A stretch of DNA of 64,000 nt, from assembly GCF_900114185.1 (NCBI RefSeq), contig NZ_FOSE01000005.1, positions 1-64,000 on the forward strand. The letters are read 5' to 3'. Positions 51,956-60,969 of this stretch are shown piece by piece; within the stretch, counting starts at the first letter, position 1, and each line of letters opens with the position of its first letter. The notes under the pieces are model-generated. The model was not told the DNA's origin, ran no database searches, and saw nothing but the letters and a program-made list of their open reading frames with translations. The stretch comes from Cellulomonas sp. KH9 (GTDB lineage Bacteria > Actinomycetota > Actinomycetes > Actinomycetales > Cellulomonadaceae). A program made the translations under genes and the position numbers.

Positions 51956-52743
51956 CCACCGCACCGCACGTCCCGTACCGCCTGCAGTTCGACGTCGAGG
52001 TCCCCGGGACCCCCGAGCAGGTCTGGCAGGCCATCGCCACCGCCCGCGGCCTGAGCTCCTGGTTCCTGCCCACCCGCATCGAGGAGCACGAGGGCGGCAC
52101 CCTGCACTTCGCCATGGGCGAGGACATGGGCTCCGACGGCCACGTCACCGCCTGGGATCCGCCCCGCCGCCTCGTCTACGAGGAGGACTGGGCCGCCCTC
52201 ATGGGCAAGAACCCGGACGACCTGAGCCCCATGACGTCGGAGTTCGTCGTCGAGGCGCGCTCCGGCGGCACGTGCGTCGTGCGCGTGACCACCAGCGGCT
52301 TCGGCACCGGCGCCGACTGGGAGCAGGACTGGTGGCAGGACATGGGCGCGAGCTGGAGGCCCTCGTTCGAGGTCCTGCGCCTGTACCTCGCGCACTTCGC
52401 GGGCCAGGAGGCCACCGTGCTCGAGGCCGACGCCACCCACCCCGGCGACGAGCCGACGGTGTGGGCCGCGCTGCGCGACGCGCTCGGGCTCGGCGACGCC
52501 GGGTCGACGCTCGACGTGCGCGGGGCGGCCGGGACCGTCGAGAGCGTCGGCCCGCGGCACGCGGTCGTCCGCCTCACGGACCCCGTGCCGGGCGTGCTGA
52601 GCGTCGGCGTGCACGACGCCGGCGAGGGCACGACGAACGCGTCCGTGCGCGCGCACCTCTTCTCCCCCGACGCCGCCGCGTACGTGCAGCGCGAGGAGCC
52701 GGCGTGGCGCGACTGGCTGCAGGGGCTGAGCGTCCCGGCGTGA
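51952..52743 (+). CDS. SRPBCC/AHSA1-like START-domain protein
   Basis: A 263-aa protein with a Bet v1-like fold: RLQFDVEVPGTPEQVWQAIATARGLSSWF, AWDPPRRLVYEEDW and a C-terminal helix in the first ~150 residues, then a second, less conserved ~110-residue segment resembling another half. The cavity binds hydrophobic ligands; role unknown. Coupled to the ArsR-like regulator, GAGGAGG precedes its ATG. Confidence 0.85.
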   Translation: MTTAPHVPYRLQFDVEVPGTPEQVWQAIATARGLSSWFLPTRIEEHEGGTLHFAMGEDMGSDGHVTAWDPPRRLVYEEDWAALMGKNPDDLSPMTSEFVVEARSGGTCVVRVTTSGFGTGADWEQDWWQDMGASWRPSFEVLRLYLAHFAGQEATVLEADATHPGDEPTVWAALRDALGLGDAGSTLDVRGAAGTVESVGPRHAVVRLTDPVPGVLSVGVHDAGEGTTNASVRAHLFSPDAAAYVQREEPAWRDWLQGLSVPA

Positions 52744-52785
52744 GACGCCCGCGCGGGCTCCTGGCCCGCGCGGCGGCGCGGTCCC

Positions 52786-52891
52786 TACAGTGGGCACCGC
52801 GCCGACTCGTCCCGATCGTCCCGGTGCACCCAGGGGTGTCGGCGGGGGCCCGCGCCCGGTGGGGCCGACGCCCCCGTCGAAGGGACCACCG
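52786..52891 (+). promoter_or_regulatory. Promoter and long leader of beta-propeller copy 1
   Basis: TACAGT (-10-like, 52786-52791) lies 106 bases before ATG 52892. The leader shares a ~45-base block with the leader of copy 2, far more conserved than the surrounding intergenic sequence, and contains GC-rich hairpins. Confidence 0.5.
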
Positions 52892-53878
52892 ATGCGCTCC
52901 AGCCTGACGACCACCCTCGCCGCCGTCGTGGCACTGACACTCGTCACCGCCGCCCCGGCGGCCGCGCACGACACGGGTCAGCGGCACCGCCCCGACCTCC
53001 CGACGACCTACCTGCTGGACCCGGTCGGCCCGGCGGCGGACGACATCTACCCCGAGGGCGTCGCCGCCCGGGGCGAGGAGTTCTACGTCTCCAGCACCAC
53101 CGACGGGACCATCTACCGCGGCCGGCTCGACGAGCCGACCGCGGTGCCGTTCCTGCCCGGCGGTCAGGACGGCCGCACGATGGCGGTCGGGCTGAAGGTC
53201 GACGGCCGCACGCTGCTCGTCGCCGGGGGCGCCACCGGCCGCGTGTGGGCGTACGACCTGCGGACCGGCGGGCTCACCGGGTCGTGGCAGGTCGCGCAGG
53301 ACGGTTCCCCGACGTTCGTCAACGACATCGCCGTCGGCCCGCGCGGTGACGTGTACGTGACGGACTCGATGCGCCCGGTGCTCTACCGGATCGACGCCCG
53401 CGAGCGCCGCACGGCCAGCACCGCGCTGCTCGAGCCCGTCGTGTCCTTCGAGGGCACGGACTTCACGTACGACCAGGACGTCAATGCCAACGGGCTGGTG
53501 GTCTCGCGCGACGGGCGGTACGCCGTGGTGGCGAAGACGCGGACGGGCGAGCTGTTCCGTGTCGGGCTGGCCGACGGGAGCGTCGTGAAGGTCGACCTCG
53601 GCGGCGCCTCGGTGGCCGGTGACGGCCTGCTGCTCGACGGGCGGCGGCTGCTCGCGGCCGAGTGGACGGCCGAGCCCCAGTCGGTCGTGGCCGTGGACCT
53701 CTCCCGGGACCTGAGCTCCGGGACCGTCGTCTCCCGCACGACGGACCCCACCTTCGACGACCCGACGACCATCGCCCGGGCCGGGCGCAGCCTGCTGGTG
53801 GTCAACAGCCAGTTCGAGACCCGCGCGGCCGGTGGGACGCCGGAGCCGTTCACGGTGTCGCGCATCCCGCTGCCCTGA
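52892..53878 (+). CDS. Secreted beta-propeller protein (SMP-30/NHL-like), copy 1
   Basis: A 328-aa exported protein: signal peptide 1-26 (AAAHD) and repeated propeller blades (FYVSSTTDGTIYRG, DLRTGGLTGSW, IAVGPRGDVYVTDS, VLYRIDARE, VVSRDGRYAVVAKT, VAGDGLLLDGRRLL). Proteins of this type are annotated as superoxide dismutase-like or SMP-30 lactonases; no catalytic set is certain here, so it could be structural. It is a tandem duplicate of the next gene, with the same promoter and leader. Confidence 0.85.
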   Translation: MRSSLTTTLAAVVALTLVTAAPAAAHDTGQRHRPDLPTTYLLDPVGPAADDIYPEGVAARGEEFYVSSTTDGTIYRGRLDEPTAVPFLPGGQDGRTMAVGLKVDGRTLLVAGGATGRVWAYDLRTGGLTGSWQVAQDGSPTFVNDIAVGPRGDVYVTDSMRPVLYRIDARERRTASTALLEPVVSFEGTDFTYDQDVNANGLVVSRDGRYAVVAKTRTGELFRVGLADGSVVKVDLGGASVAGDGLLLDGRRLLAAEWTAEPQSVVAVDLSRDLSSGTVVSRTTDPTFDDPTTIARAGRSLLVVNSQFETRAAGGTPEPFTVSRIPLP

Positions 53879-53928
53879 GCCCCGGGGCACGACGCGCCGA
53901 GCGGTGGCACGGGGGGCACCGCCGTCCC

Positions 53929-54035
53929 TACAGTGGCGTCTGCGCCGATTCGGCCTGATCGTCCCGGTGCACCCAGGGGTGTCGGCGGGGGCCCGCGCCC
54001 GAGGGTCCGGACGCCCCCGTCGAAGGGGTCCACCG
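53929..54035 (+). promoter_or_regulatory. Promoter and long leader of beta-propeller copy 2
   Basis: TACAGT at 53929-53934 lies 107 bases before ATG 54036; leader matches that of copy 1. Confidence 0.5.
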
Positions 54036-55034
54036 ATGCGCTCCAGCCTGACGACCACCCTCACCGCCGTCCTGGCGCTGACCCTCGCCACCGCCGTCCC
54101 GGCCGCCGCGCACGACGCGCGCGGACCCGGGCACCACGGCCCCGACCTGCCGACGACGTACCTGCTGGACCCGGTCGGCCCCGCAGCCGACGACATCTAC
54201 CCCGAGGGCATCGCCGCCCAGGGCGACGAGTTCTACGTCAGCAGCACCACCGACGGCACGATCTACCGCGGACGTCTCGACCAGCCCACCGCCGTCCCGT
54301 TCCTGCCCGGCGGCCAGGACGGGCGGGTGGTGGCGGCCGGGCTGAAGGTCGACGGCCGCACGCTGTTCGTCGCCGGCGGCCCCACCGGGCTGGTCTGGGC
54401 GTACGACGTGCGGACGGGTGCGCTGACCGGGTCGTGGCAGGTCGTGCAGGACGGCACCCCGGCGTTCCTCAACGACATCGCCGTCGGGCCCCGCGGCGAC
54501 GTCTACGTCACCGACTCGTCGCGCCCGGTGCTCTACCGGATCGACGCCCGCGACCGCAGGACGACGGGCACCGAGCTGCTCGAGCCCGTCGTCTCGTTCG
54601 AGGGCACCGTCTTCACGTACGACCAGGACATCAACGCCAACGGGATCGTGGTCTCGCGCGACGGGCGGTACGCCGTGGTGTCGAAGCCGCGGACGGGCGA
54701 GCTGTTCCGTGTCGGGCTGAAGGACGGCAGCGTCGTGCGCGTCGACCTCGGCGGTGCCTCGGTGGCCGGCGACGGCCTGCTGCTCGACGGTCGCACGCTG
54801 CTGGCCGCCGAGTGGACCGCCGGCCCGCCGCAGTCCGTCGTCGAGGTCAGGCTGAGCCGGGACCTCGCCTCGGGGTCCGTGGTCTCCCGCACGACGGACC
54901 CCACCTTCGACGACCCGACGACGATCGCCCGCGCCGGGCGCAGCCTGCTCGCGGTGAACAGCCAGTTCGAGATCCGCTTCGGCGGCGGCGGGACGCCGGG
55001 GCCGTTCACGGTGTCGCGGATCCCGCTGCCCTGA
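54036..55034 (+). CDS. Secreted beta-propeller protein (SMP-30/NHL-like), copy 2
   Basis: A 332-aa paralogue of the preceding protein, nearly identical in most blades (FYVSSTTDGTIYRG, VTDSSRPVLYRIDARD, VVSRDGRYAVVSKP, VAGDGLLLDGRTLL) and with the same signal peptide architecture. Differences cluster on the surface of blades 3-5 and the C-terminus (an insertion near the end). The duplication unit of ~1.14 kb includes the promoter, so both are expressed separately. Confidence 0.85.
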   Translation: MRSSLTTTLTAVLALTLATAVPAAAHDARGPGHHGPDLPTTYLLDPVGPAADDIYPEGIAAQGDEFYVSSTTDGTIYRGRLDQPTAVPFLPGGQDGRVVAAGLKVDGRTLFVAGGPTGLVWAYDVRTGALTGSWQVVQDGTPAFLNDIAVGPRGDVYVTDSSRPVLYRIDARDRRTTGTELLEPVVSFEGTVFTYDQDINANGIVVSRDGRYAVVSKPRTGELFRVGLKDGSVVRVDLGGASVAGDGLLLDGRTLLAAEWTAGPPQSVVEVRLSRDLASGSVVSRTTDPTFDDPTTIARAGRSLLAVNSQFEIRFGGGGTPGPFTVSRIPLP

Positions 55035-55140
55035 CGCGTCGGCCGGCTCCGTCCGGGCGCTGCACCCGATCGGGTGGGTTCTGCGCGGCGGGGCCGGCCG
55101 CCGGCCGGAACCCGCCCGCGGCCTGCGGCGGTGTGGTGCG

Positions 55141-55986
55141 ATGACCCGCATGACGTGGTGGAGCAGGCTCTTCGGCGGCAGGCAGGGCAGCACGACGCGA
55201 CCGGCAGCGGCGCCGCCGGGGCCGACGGCCTCACGGGCGGCTCGCCCGGCATCGCCGACGCCCACCTCCGGCGCCGCGCCGACGACGCACGTCCTCGGCG
55301 TCACGCCGTCGGGCGTCGAGGTTCGCGGGTTCCACGCGCCGGCGGCGGACCTGCTGCCGTGGTGGCACCGGCTGCGCGCCGACCACGCGACCACCGGCCT
55401 GTGGCCCGTCCTGCTGGGCCCCGACCTCGGCGACCTCGCCGCTGCGCTGACCCCCGAGACGCGGGGAGACTACGACGACGCCGCGCAGGTGCGGCGCGCG
55501 ACCGCGATGACCCTCGGTGAGCTGCAGGCCCTGCGCGTGGAGCGGGCCGCGCGCTACGGCGGCGCCGAGGACGACGACCTGGACGACGCGGACGACGAGC
55601 CCGACGTCGTCCGACGCCATCCGCCACGCTTCTCGGTCACCGCGGAGGACGGCCTCGTCGCGCTCGTCCCCGCCGCCCACGGGTGGCAGGTGCCGGTGGT
55701 GCTGGGCTGGGAGGGGGGCGTGAACCACGACCTGGAGCCGGTGGACCACGGCGTCGTCCTGCGGGACTGGCACGAGCGCTTCGGTGCCGAGCTCGTCGCC
55801 CTCAGCGACGGCCAGGTGCTCGAGGTGCTCGTGCACCGCCCACCCACGACCCCCGGCGAGGCGCTGGCCGTCGCACGTGAGCAGTACGACTACTGCCCGG
55901 ACCTGGTCGACCAGGGCGTCGGCGACCTGCAGACGCTCGCCCGGGAGCACGCCGGCGCGGAGGCCTGGTCCTTCTGGTGGGACTGA
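55141..55986 (+). CDS. DUF4253 family protein
   Basis: A 281-aa cytosolic protein. An N-terminal Pro/Ala-rich segment (~1-50) precedes a domain with GFHAPAADLLPWWHRLRADH and GLWPVLLGPDL, an acidic insert, and the C-terminal DUF4253 core: GWEGGVNHDLEPVDHGVVLRDWHERFGAELVALSDGQVLEVLVHRPP and EQYDYCPDLVDQGVG. Function unknown. ATG 55141 is used; ATG 55150 is possible. Confidence 0.88.
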   Translation: MTRMTWWSRLFGGRQGSTTRPAAAPPGPTASRAARPASPTPTSGAAPTTHVLGVTPSGVEVRGFHAPAADLLPWWHRLRADHATTGLWPVLLGPDLGDLAAALTPETRGDYDDAAQVRRATAMTLGELQALRVERAARYGGAEDDDLDDADDEPDVVRRHPPRFSVTAEDGLVALVPAAHGWQVPVVLGWEGGVNHDLEPVDHGVVLRDWHERFGAELVALSDGQVLEVLVHRPPTTPGEALAVAREQYDYCPDLVDQGVGDLQTLAREHAGAEAWSFWWD

Positions 55987-56150
55987 CGGCTCACGGTCTG
56001 GCCCTGGCCCCCGGCAGCACGGACCGGCACCCCGGTCGCGTCGTCACGGCCGGACGTGCTCGGTGCTCGCGGGCCCGTCGACCGGGCTCGGTCCCGGCGT
56101 TGACGCTCGGGGTTGCGTCGGTAGTACGTCAGCCAGGCGTCGTAGGACAT
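55890..56150 (-). CDS. Small hypothetical protein, likely leaderless
   Basis: An 86-aa basic protein beginning SYDAWLTYYRRNPERQRR, not recognised. TACGGT six bases before ATG 56150 is the local leaderless pattern, and no ribosome site is present, which argues that this start is real. The 3' part overlaps the DUF4253 gene by ~97 bp on the opposite strand, so the true end may be an earlier stop or the protein may be shorter. Confidence 0.4.
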   Translation of the reverse strand: MSYDAWLTYYRRNPERQRRDRARSTGPRAPSTSGRDDATGVPVRAAGGQGQTVSRQSHQKDQASAPACSRASVCRSPTPWSTRSGQ

Positions 56151-56236
56151 GGCGCGACCGTAGCGACCGCGGGGCGCCGACGGGCCCGCCACCTGCTCGC
56201 CGTGGCGATGCTCGCCGCCGACGTCCTCGGCCGGCG

Positions 56237-56917
56237 TCATCCGCCGATCTCGACGATCCCGTTCTGGTACGCCCACACCACGGCCTGCAGCCGCGACCTC
56301 ACGCCGAGCTTCGGCATGACGCGCGCCAGGTGCGACTTCACCGTCGACACCTCGAGGTACAGCTCGCGGGCGATCTCCTCGTTCGACATGCCCTGCGCCA
56401 GCAGCAGCACGATGTCGAGCTCGCGCGGGGTCAGCAGCTCGCTCGCGCGCGCGGCGGTGACGGGCTGCGTGCGCCGGCGTGTGACGACCTCCCGCAGCAC
56501 CCGCCGCGTCAGGGCGTTGGCGAGCATGCCGTGACCGGCGGCCACCGAGCGGACGGCCTCGACGAGGGTCGTCGGCTCGGCGTCCTTCAGCAGGAACCCC
56601 GATGCACCGGCCTCCAACGCACCGAACAGGTACTCGTCGACGTCGAACGTCGTCAGCACCAGCACCGGGATCGGGTCGTCGACGTCCGGGCCGCACAGCT
56701 CGCGCGTCGCGGTGATGCCGTCCTTGCCGGGCATGCGGATGTCCATGCAGACCACGTCCGGGCGCAGGTCGCGGGCCAGCTCGACGGCGGCCGCGCCGTC
56801 GGCGGCCTGGCCGACCACCTCGATGCCCGGCTCGGTGGCGAGCATCGTCGCCAGCCCCATGCGCACCAGCGGCTGGTCGTCCGCGACGACCACCCGCACG
56901 GTCCCGGTCTGCGTCAT
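56237..56917 (-). CDS. NarL/FixJ-type response regulator
   Basis: A 226-aa response regulator: receiver domain with Asp59 (VVCMDIRMPG), Lys in the LLKDAEP region, and a C-terminal LuxR helix-turn-helix (LLTPRELDIVLLLAQGMSNEEIARELYLEVSTVKSHL). It pairs with the histidine kinase whose stop it overlaps (ATGA). Target genes unknown; the upstream CPBP protease gene is in the same operon. Confidence 0.94.
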   Translation of the reverse strand: MTQTGTVRVVVADDQPLVRMGLATMLATEPGIEVVGQAADGAAAVELARDLRPDVVCMDIRMPGKDGITATRELCGPDVDDPIPVLVLTTFDVDEYLFGALEAGASGFLLKDAEPTTLVEAVRSVAAGHGMLANALTRRVLREVVTRRRTQPVTAARASELLTPRELDIVLLLAQGMSNEEIARELYLEVSTVKSHLARVMPKLGVRSRLQAVVWAYQNGIVEIGG

Positions 56918-58203
56918 CCGCCCTGCCCCTCGCTCGTCGTCGGCCCCGGCGTCGGTCCGCCCACGGGGACCGACAGGACGACCTGCCACCCGCCGTCGAG
57001 CGTCGGACCGAACCGCAGGGTCGCGCCCGTCAGCTCCGCGCGCTCCTGCATGCCGACCAGACCGTAGCCGGGGTCGCGGGGTGCGGGTGCGGCGCGGACG
57101 GCCGGTGGACGGTTGCGCACCACGACCTCCAGGCGCCCCACCTCCTGCGCGTCGAGCCGCACCGAGCACGGCGCACCGGGCGCGTGCCGGGCGGCGTTGG
57201 CGAGCGCCTCCTGCACCACGCGGTACGCGGCGAGCTGCGCCAGCGGACCGACGTCCCCGGAGGCGGCGACGTCCGCGACGGGCCCGGCCGTCTCCAGCGA
57301 CACGTCCGCCCCGGCCGCCTGCGCCGCACCCACGAGCTCACCGATGCCGGCGATCGTCTCCATCCGCACCGGCCCGCCCTGGCCCGGCGGGGCGTCGACG
57401 TCCCGCAGCAGCACGACGAGGTTGCGCAGGTCCCGCAGCATCGCGGTGCTCTGCTCGCGCACCTGCGCGACCGCGACCTTGGCCCCCTCGGGGTCGACGT
57501 CGATCTGCCGTCCGATCGCCCCGGTCATCACTGCGATCCCCGACAGGTGGTGCGCGGCGATGTCGTGCAGCTCGCGGGCCATCGCCGTCCGCTCCCGCTC
57601 GACCGCCACCTGCACGAGGGCGTCCCGTTCGCGCTCCTGAGCCTGCGCGGTGCGCGCGAGCGCGTCGACAGCGTCGCGACGCGCGCCGACGACGCCCGCC
57701 AGCACGAGCGGCACACCCACGGACGCCAGGGCCTGCAGCGGGCCGGCGACGACCACGGCCCACCCCTCGGCGCCGTTGCGGACGGCAGTGGCGGCGACCC
57801 CCACGACCACCAGCGCGGTGGCCCCCACGAGCGTGGGGGTCAGGCTCCGGGCGGGCCGGGCGAGCACCGCCCGGTACGTCGCGACCATCACCGCCAGGAG
57901 GACGACGCCGATGGCGTCACCCAGGACGAACGCCGCGGGCACCCCCGCGGCGACCACGAGGAGCGCGGTACGCGGCCGCGTCGACGACCACAGGGCGAGC
58001 GCCACCGCCTGCAGGGTCAGCACCGCGGCCGACCACCACCACGTCGCGTCCCCGAACCCCGGCAGGGCGAGCGCGGCCTCCGGGTCGGCCTCGCTGACGA
58101 CCACGGAGGCGGCCAGCAGACCCACCGAGAGCACCCACACCACCGCCGGCACGACGTCCGTCGGCCGGCGGTGGTGCACAACGGGCTCGGTCACCGACGT
58201 CAC
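56914..58203 (-). CDS. NarL-type sensor histidine kinase
   Basis: A 429-aa membrane kinase. Helices in the first ~170 residues form a sensor embedded in the membrane with little extracellular part, followed by a HisKA_3 domain (ERTAMARELHDIAAHHLSG, His213) and an ATPase domain ending GYGLVGMQERAELTGATLRFG. GTG 58203 overlaps the CPBP protease stop (GTGA). Signals are likely membrane-derived, as in LiaS-like kinases, but no partner sensor protein is identifiable. Confidence 0.9.
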   Translation of the reverse strand: MTSVTEPVVHHRRPTDVVPAVVWVLSVGLLAASVVVSEADPEAALALPGFGDATWWWSAAVLTLQAVALALWSSTRPRTALLVVAAGVPAAFVLGDAIGVVLLAVMVATYRAVLARPARSLTPTLVGATALVVVGVAATAVRNGAEGWAVVVAGPLQALASVGVPLVLAGVVGARRDAVDALARTAQAQERERDALVQVAVERERTAMARELHDIAAHHLSGIAVMTGAIGRQIDVDPEGAKVAVAQVREQSTAMLRDLRNLVVLLRDVDAPPGQGGPVRMETIAGIGELVGAAQAAGADVSLETAGPVADVAASGDVGPLAQLAAYRVVQEALANAARHAPGAPCSVRLDAQEVGRLEVVVRNRPPAVRAAPAPRDPGYGLVGMQERAELTGATLRFGPTLDGGWQVVLSVPVGGPTPGPTTSEGQGG

Positions 58204-59144
58204 GATAGACGCGCGGGCTCGGGCAGCGGGGCGGGAACGGGCACCGGCTCGGTCTGCGGCTCGGGGTGGTACCCGAGGCGACCCCGGGAGCCGGCCATCA
58301 CGATCGCCCCGACCACCGTCGACCCCAGCAGCAGCGCCGCCTGCGCCGTGTCGCGGTCCATGCCCGGGAAGAGGTCCGACCACGCGACGGACGCGAAGTT
58401 GTTGATGCCGACGTGCAGCAGCATGGCCATCGGCAGGCTCTGGCCCGTCTTGTTGAAGACCCAGCTCATCACCACGTTGAAGGTCACGCAGAACAGCGTG
58501 AACATCACCGGGCGGTACCACGGCACGTCGGGGTACCCGCCCCACTCCGTGAGGAACAGCGGCATGTGCCACAGGGCCCACAGGACGCCGATGACGAGGG
58601 CGGCACGCGGCGCGCCGACCAGGCGCTGCATGCGCGGCAGCGCGAAGTCACGCCAGCCCGGCTCCTCGGCGAGGCCGGTGGTGATCATCTGCGCGAACAG
58701 CCCGACGACCAGCAGGGGGATCACGGTCAGCGGCAGCGCCTCGACCTGACCGCCGGCGAACACCAGGCCCGCCAGGACCATGACGGCCGGGACGCCGAGC
58801 AGGATCCCGACGTACCACTTCCAGCTGACCTTCCAGTTCCACAGCCGGCGCGCCCACGTCCGCAGCCCGGGCCGGCCGTCCGCGATCGCGGTGACGAGCA
58901 GCGCGGAACCGATGGGACCGAGGTACGCGCCGGGGAGCATGCCCAGCAGCTGCCCGCCGATCGACCCCCCGGGGAACGAGAAGTCCCAGACGCCCAGGCC
59001 GTGGTTCGACAGGATGTACGGGATCCACGCGACCCAGCTCAGGCCCAGCGCGAGGACGAAGAACGACAGCAGGGGGCGGCGGCGGATCACGCCGAGCAGG
59101 CCGCCGCGCTGCTGCGGGGGTGCCGGTGGGGTGAGGACGCTCAT
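58200..59144 (-). CDS. CPBP family intramembrane glutamic protease
   Basis: A 314-aa membrane protease of the Rce1/CaaX-like family. The catalytic glutamates are E160-E161 (AEEPGWR), with LWALWHMPLF (His193) and HVGIN (His244) completing the site; about seven helices. Some members process signal peptides, others bacteriocin immunity or two-component sensing. Encoded immediately upstream of, and coupled to, a histidine kinase and response regulator, so it may modify or sense membrane stress for that system. ATG 59144 has AAGGGATC upstream. Confidence 0.9.
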   Translation of the reverse strand: MSVLTPPAPPQQRGGLLGVIRRRPLLSFFVLALGLSWVAWIPYILSNHGLGVWDFSFPGGSIGGQLLGMLPGAYLGPIGSALLVTAIADGRPGLRTWARRLWNWKVSWKWYVGILLGVPAVMVLAGLVFAGGQVEALPLTVIPLLVVGLFAQMITTGLAEEPGWRDFALPRMQRLVGAPRAALVIGVLWALWHMPLFLTEWGGYPDVPWYRPVMFTLFCVTFNVVMSWVFNKTGQSLPMAMLLHVGINNFASVAWSDLFPGMDRDTAQAALLLGSTVVGAIVMAGSRGRLGYHPEPQTEPVPVPAPLPEPARLS

Positions 59145-59291
59145 CGGAGATCCCTTTCGTCGAGGTCGGTGCGACATGGCTCGACGCTAGGAATCCGGAG
59201 GGTGCTGCCGCGCCGGGCGCAGGGACCAAGGGCGGGGGTTGCATCGAAGGATGGAAGCGGCCGGAGACCCGGGCCGTGGGAGGGTGCGCCC

Positions 59292-59975
59292 GTGGACACC
59301 CCGCCGCTCCCCCCGCCGCCCGTGCCCGGCGTCGTGCCGCCGCGGGTGCGCACCGTCACGGTCGTCACCCACCCGGAGGCGACGCACCATGTCGACCGGC
59401 TGGTCGGGGGGCAGTTCGACTCGGCCCTCACGGCCCGCGGCGAGGACCAGGCCGCGGCGATCGGGACCGCGCTGCGGGAACGGGTCGCCGGTGCGTCCCG
59501 GCTCACCGTCGTCACCTCGGACCTGCGGCGCACCCACCGCACCGCGCAGGTCCTCGGGGAGGCGTGGGGCGTGACGCCCGTGCTCGACGCGCGCCTGCGG
59601 GAGAAGTCGTACGGCGAGGCCGAGGGCCGGCCGCAGGCATGGCTGGACGCGCGCTTCGTGCCCCCGCCGGCCGTGGGCGACCGCCTGCACCACCGCGAGG
59701 GACCGGAAGGCGCCGAGACCCGGCTCGACCTCGCCGTCCGCGTCTACCGCGCGATGACCGACCTGCTGGCCCGGGACGACGACCAGCTCGTCGTGGTGAC
59801 GCACGGCTTCGCCGCGACCTTCGTCGTCGCGGCCTGGATCGGGATACCGGTCGAGGCGGCGGGGCACGTCGCGTTCCCCGTGCCGTCGGGGAGCATCACG
59901 ACCCTGCGCGAGGACGGGCGCTTCCACAACCGTGCGGTCGTCGCGGTCGGGGACGTGGCGCACCTGGCGGGCTGA
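59292..59975 (+). CDS. Histidine phosphatase family protein with atypical active site
   Basis: A 227-aa phosphoglycerate mutase-like protein, but the RHG motif reads THPEA (THPE in place of RHGE), losing the conserved Arg, while the second His in VVTHGFAATFVVA and the Arg in SDLRRTHRT are kept. It may use a different phosphate contact or be inactive. A 15-residue Pro-rich N-terminus precedes the domain. GTG 59292 follows GGGAGG. Confidence 0.75.
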   Translation: MDTPPLPPPPVPGVVPPRVRTVTVVTHPEATHHVDRLVGGQFDSALTARGEDQAAAIGTALRERVAGASRLTVVTSDLRRTHRTAQVLGEAWGVTPVLDARLREKSYGEAEGRPQAWLDARFVPPPAVGDRLHHREGPEGAETRLDLAVRVYRAMTDLLARDDDQLVVVTHGFAATFVVAAWIGIPVEAAGHVAFPVPSGSITTLREDGRFHNRAVVAVGDVAHLAG

Positions 59976-59994
59976 CGCCGCCGGACGCCGCGCC

Positions 59995-60492
59995 TCACCG
60001 CACCAGACGCACCGCCTCGATCCCACCGAACGACGACCCGTCGTCGGTCGCACCGTCGGCGGCGAACCCGTTGCGCTCGTAGAACCGCACGGCCCGCGGG
60101 TTGCCGCGCGCCGCCCAGAGCTGGGCGGGCGCCGCCCGGGGCAGCACCGCGTCGAGCAGAGCCTGCCCGATGCCTGTGCCGTGGTGCGCCGCCAGCACGT
60201 AGAGGTTGGACAGCTCGCGCTCGCGGACCGGCTCGTGGCCGTTCCGTGCCGTGGCCTCACCCACGATCGCGAGCCCGACGACCTCGCCGTCGACCTCGGC
60301 CAACGTCGCGTCGAGACCGTCGTCGAGGAGCCGTCGCCAGGTGGCGATGCTGCGCTCCTGCGACGCGCGGGCCCAGAACTCGGGTGAGGCGAGCCCGGTG
60401 AACGTCTCGACCCACGACGTGAAGTGGACCGTGCCGGCGCGCTCGGCGTCGGCCGGCACGGCACGGCGGAGCAGCATCCCGGGGTGCGTCAT
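59995..60492 (-). CDS. GNAT family N-acetyltransferase
   Basis: A 165-aa acetyltransferase: LLRRAVPADAERAGTVHFTSW, LSNLYVLAAHHGTGIGQALLDAVL (acetyl-CoA P-loop, GTGIG) and AVRFYERNGFAADG. Substrate unknown. TAGCCT seven bases before ATG 60492 suggests leaderless transcription. Confidence 0.9.
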   Translation of the reverse strand: MTHPGMLLRRAVPADAERAGTVHFTSWVETFTGLASPEFWARASQERSIATWRRLLDDGLDATLAEVDGEVVGLAIVGEATARNGHEPVRERELSNLYVLAAHHGTGIGQALLDAVLPRAAPAQLWAARGNPRAVRFYERNGFAADGATDDGSSFGGIEAVRLVR

Positions 60493-60525
60493 TCGCCGCA
60501 GGCTACGACCGCCACGCTCCCCCTG

Positions 60526-60969
60526 TCAGCGGGTCCGCACCGCCAGCAGGAACTGCCCGCCGCCCGGCTCGACCTGCGTCGTGACGGGCAGGTCGGGGGC
60601 GAACCGCGACAGCCGGTCGACCAGCCAGTCGGCGGCGGCGTCCGCGTCGGCACGGCTGGGGCAGCGTGCGACGACCTCGCGGCCGCCCTTGCGCCGCAGC
60701 CGCTCCACGGTCTCCGCGATGGGCGCGGGGTCGACGACGAACAGGTCGGGCGACCACGGCACGACCGGCTTCACCGCACCCTTGCGGGTGTTGCACGCCC
60801 GGTGCGCGAGCCGCTCCGGGGCGGCCGCACCCTTCTTCGACTTGGGGGCGACGCCCGCGTCCACGCTGGGGCCCAGGTCGGAGTTCACCGACGCGTCCGG
60901 GTCCACCGGCTGGTCGCACAGCCAGCAGCGCCACGCGTCCCGCTCGCCGACCTCGTTCACGTTGCTCAT
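60526..60969 (-). CDS. Zinc-finger/HNH-like small protein
   Basis: A 147-aa protein with CWLCDQPVD and a later LAHRACNTRKG segment, which together resemble an HNH endonuclease zinc core (CxxC...HxxC..N), though the second His and catalytic Asn context are not complete. The C-terminal half (RRKGGREVVARCPSRADADAAADWLVDRL) is a small alpha/beta domain. Coupled to the upstream kinase-like gene (ATGA). Function uncertain. Confidence 0.65.
   Translation of the reverse strand: MSNVNEVGERDAWRCWLCDQPVDPDASVNSDLGPSVDAGVAPKSKKGAAAPERLAHRACNTRKGAVKPVVPWSPDLFVVDPAPIAETVERLRRKGGREVVARCPSRADADAAADWLVDRLSRFAPDLPVTTQVEPGGGQFLLAVRTR

Noticed and set aside
49474..52743. A 1089-codon open frame on the plus strand
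   Set aside because: Only the last 263 codons (from 51952) match a protein family; upstream runs antisense through acetyltransferase genes with arginine-rich shadow sequence.
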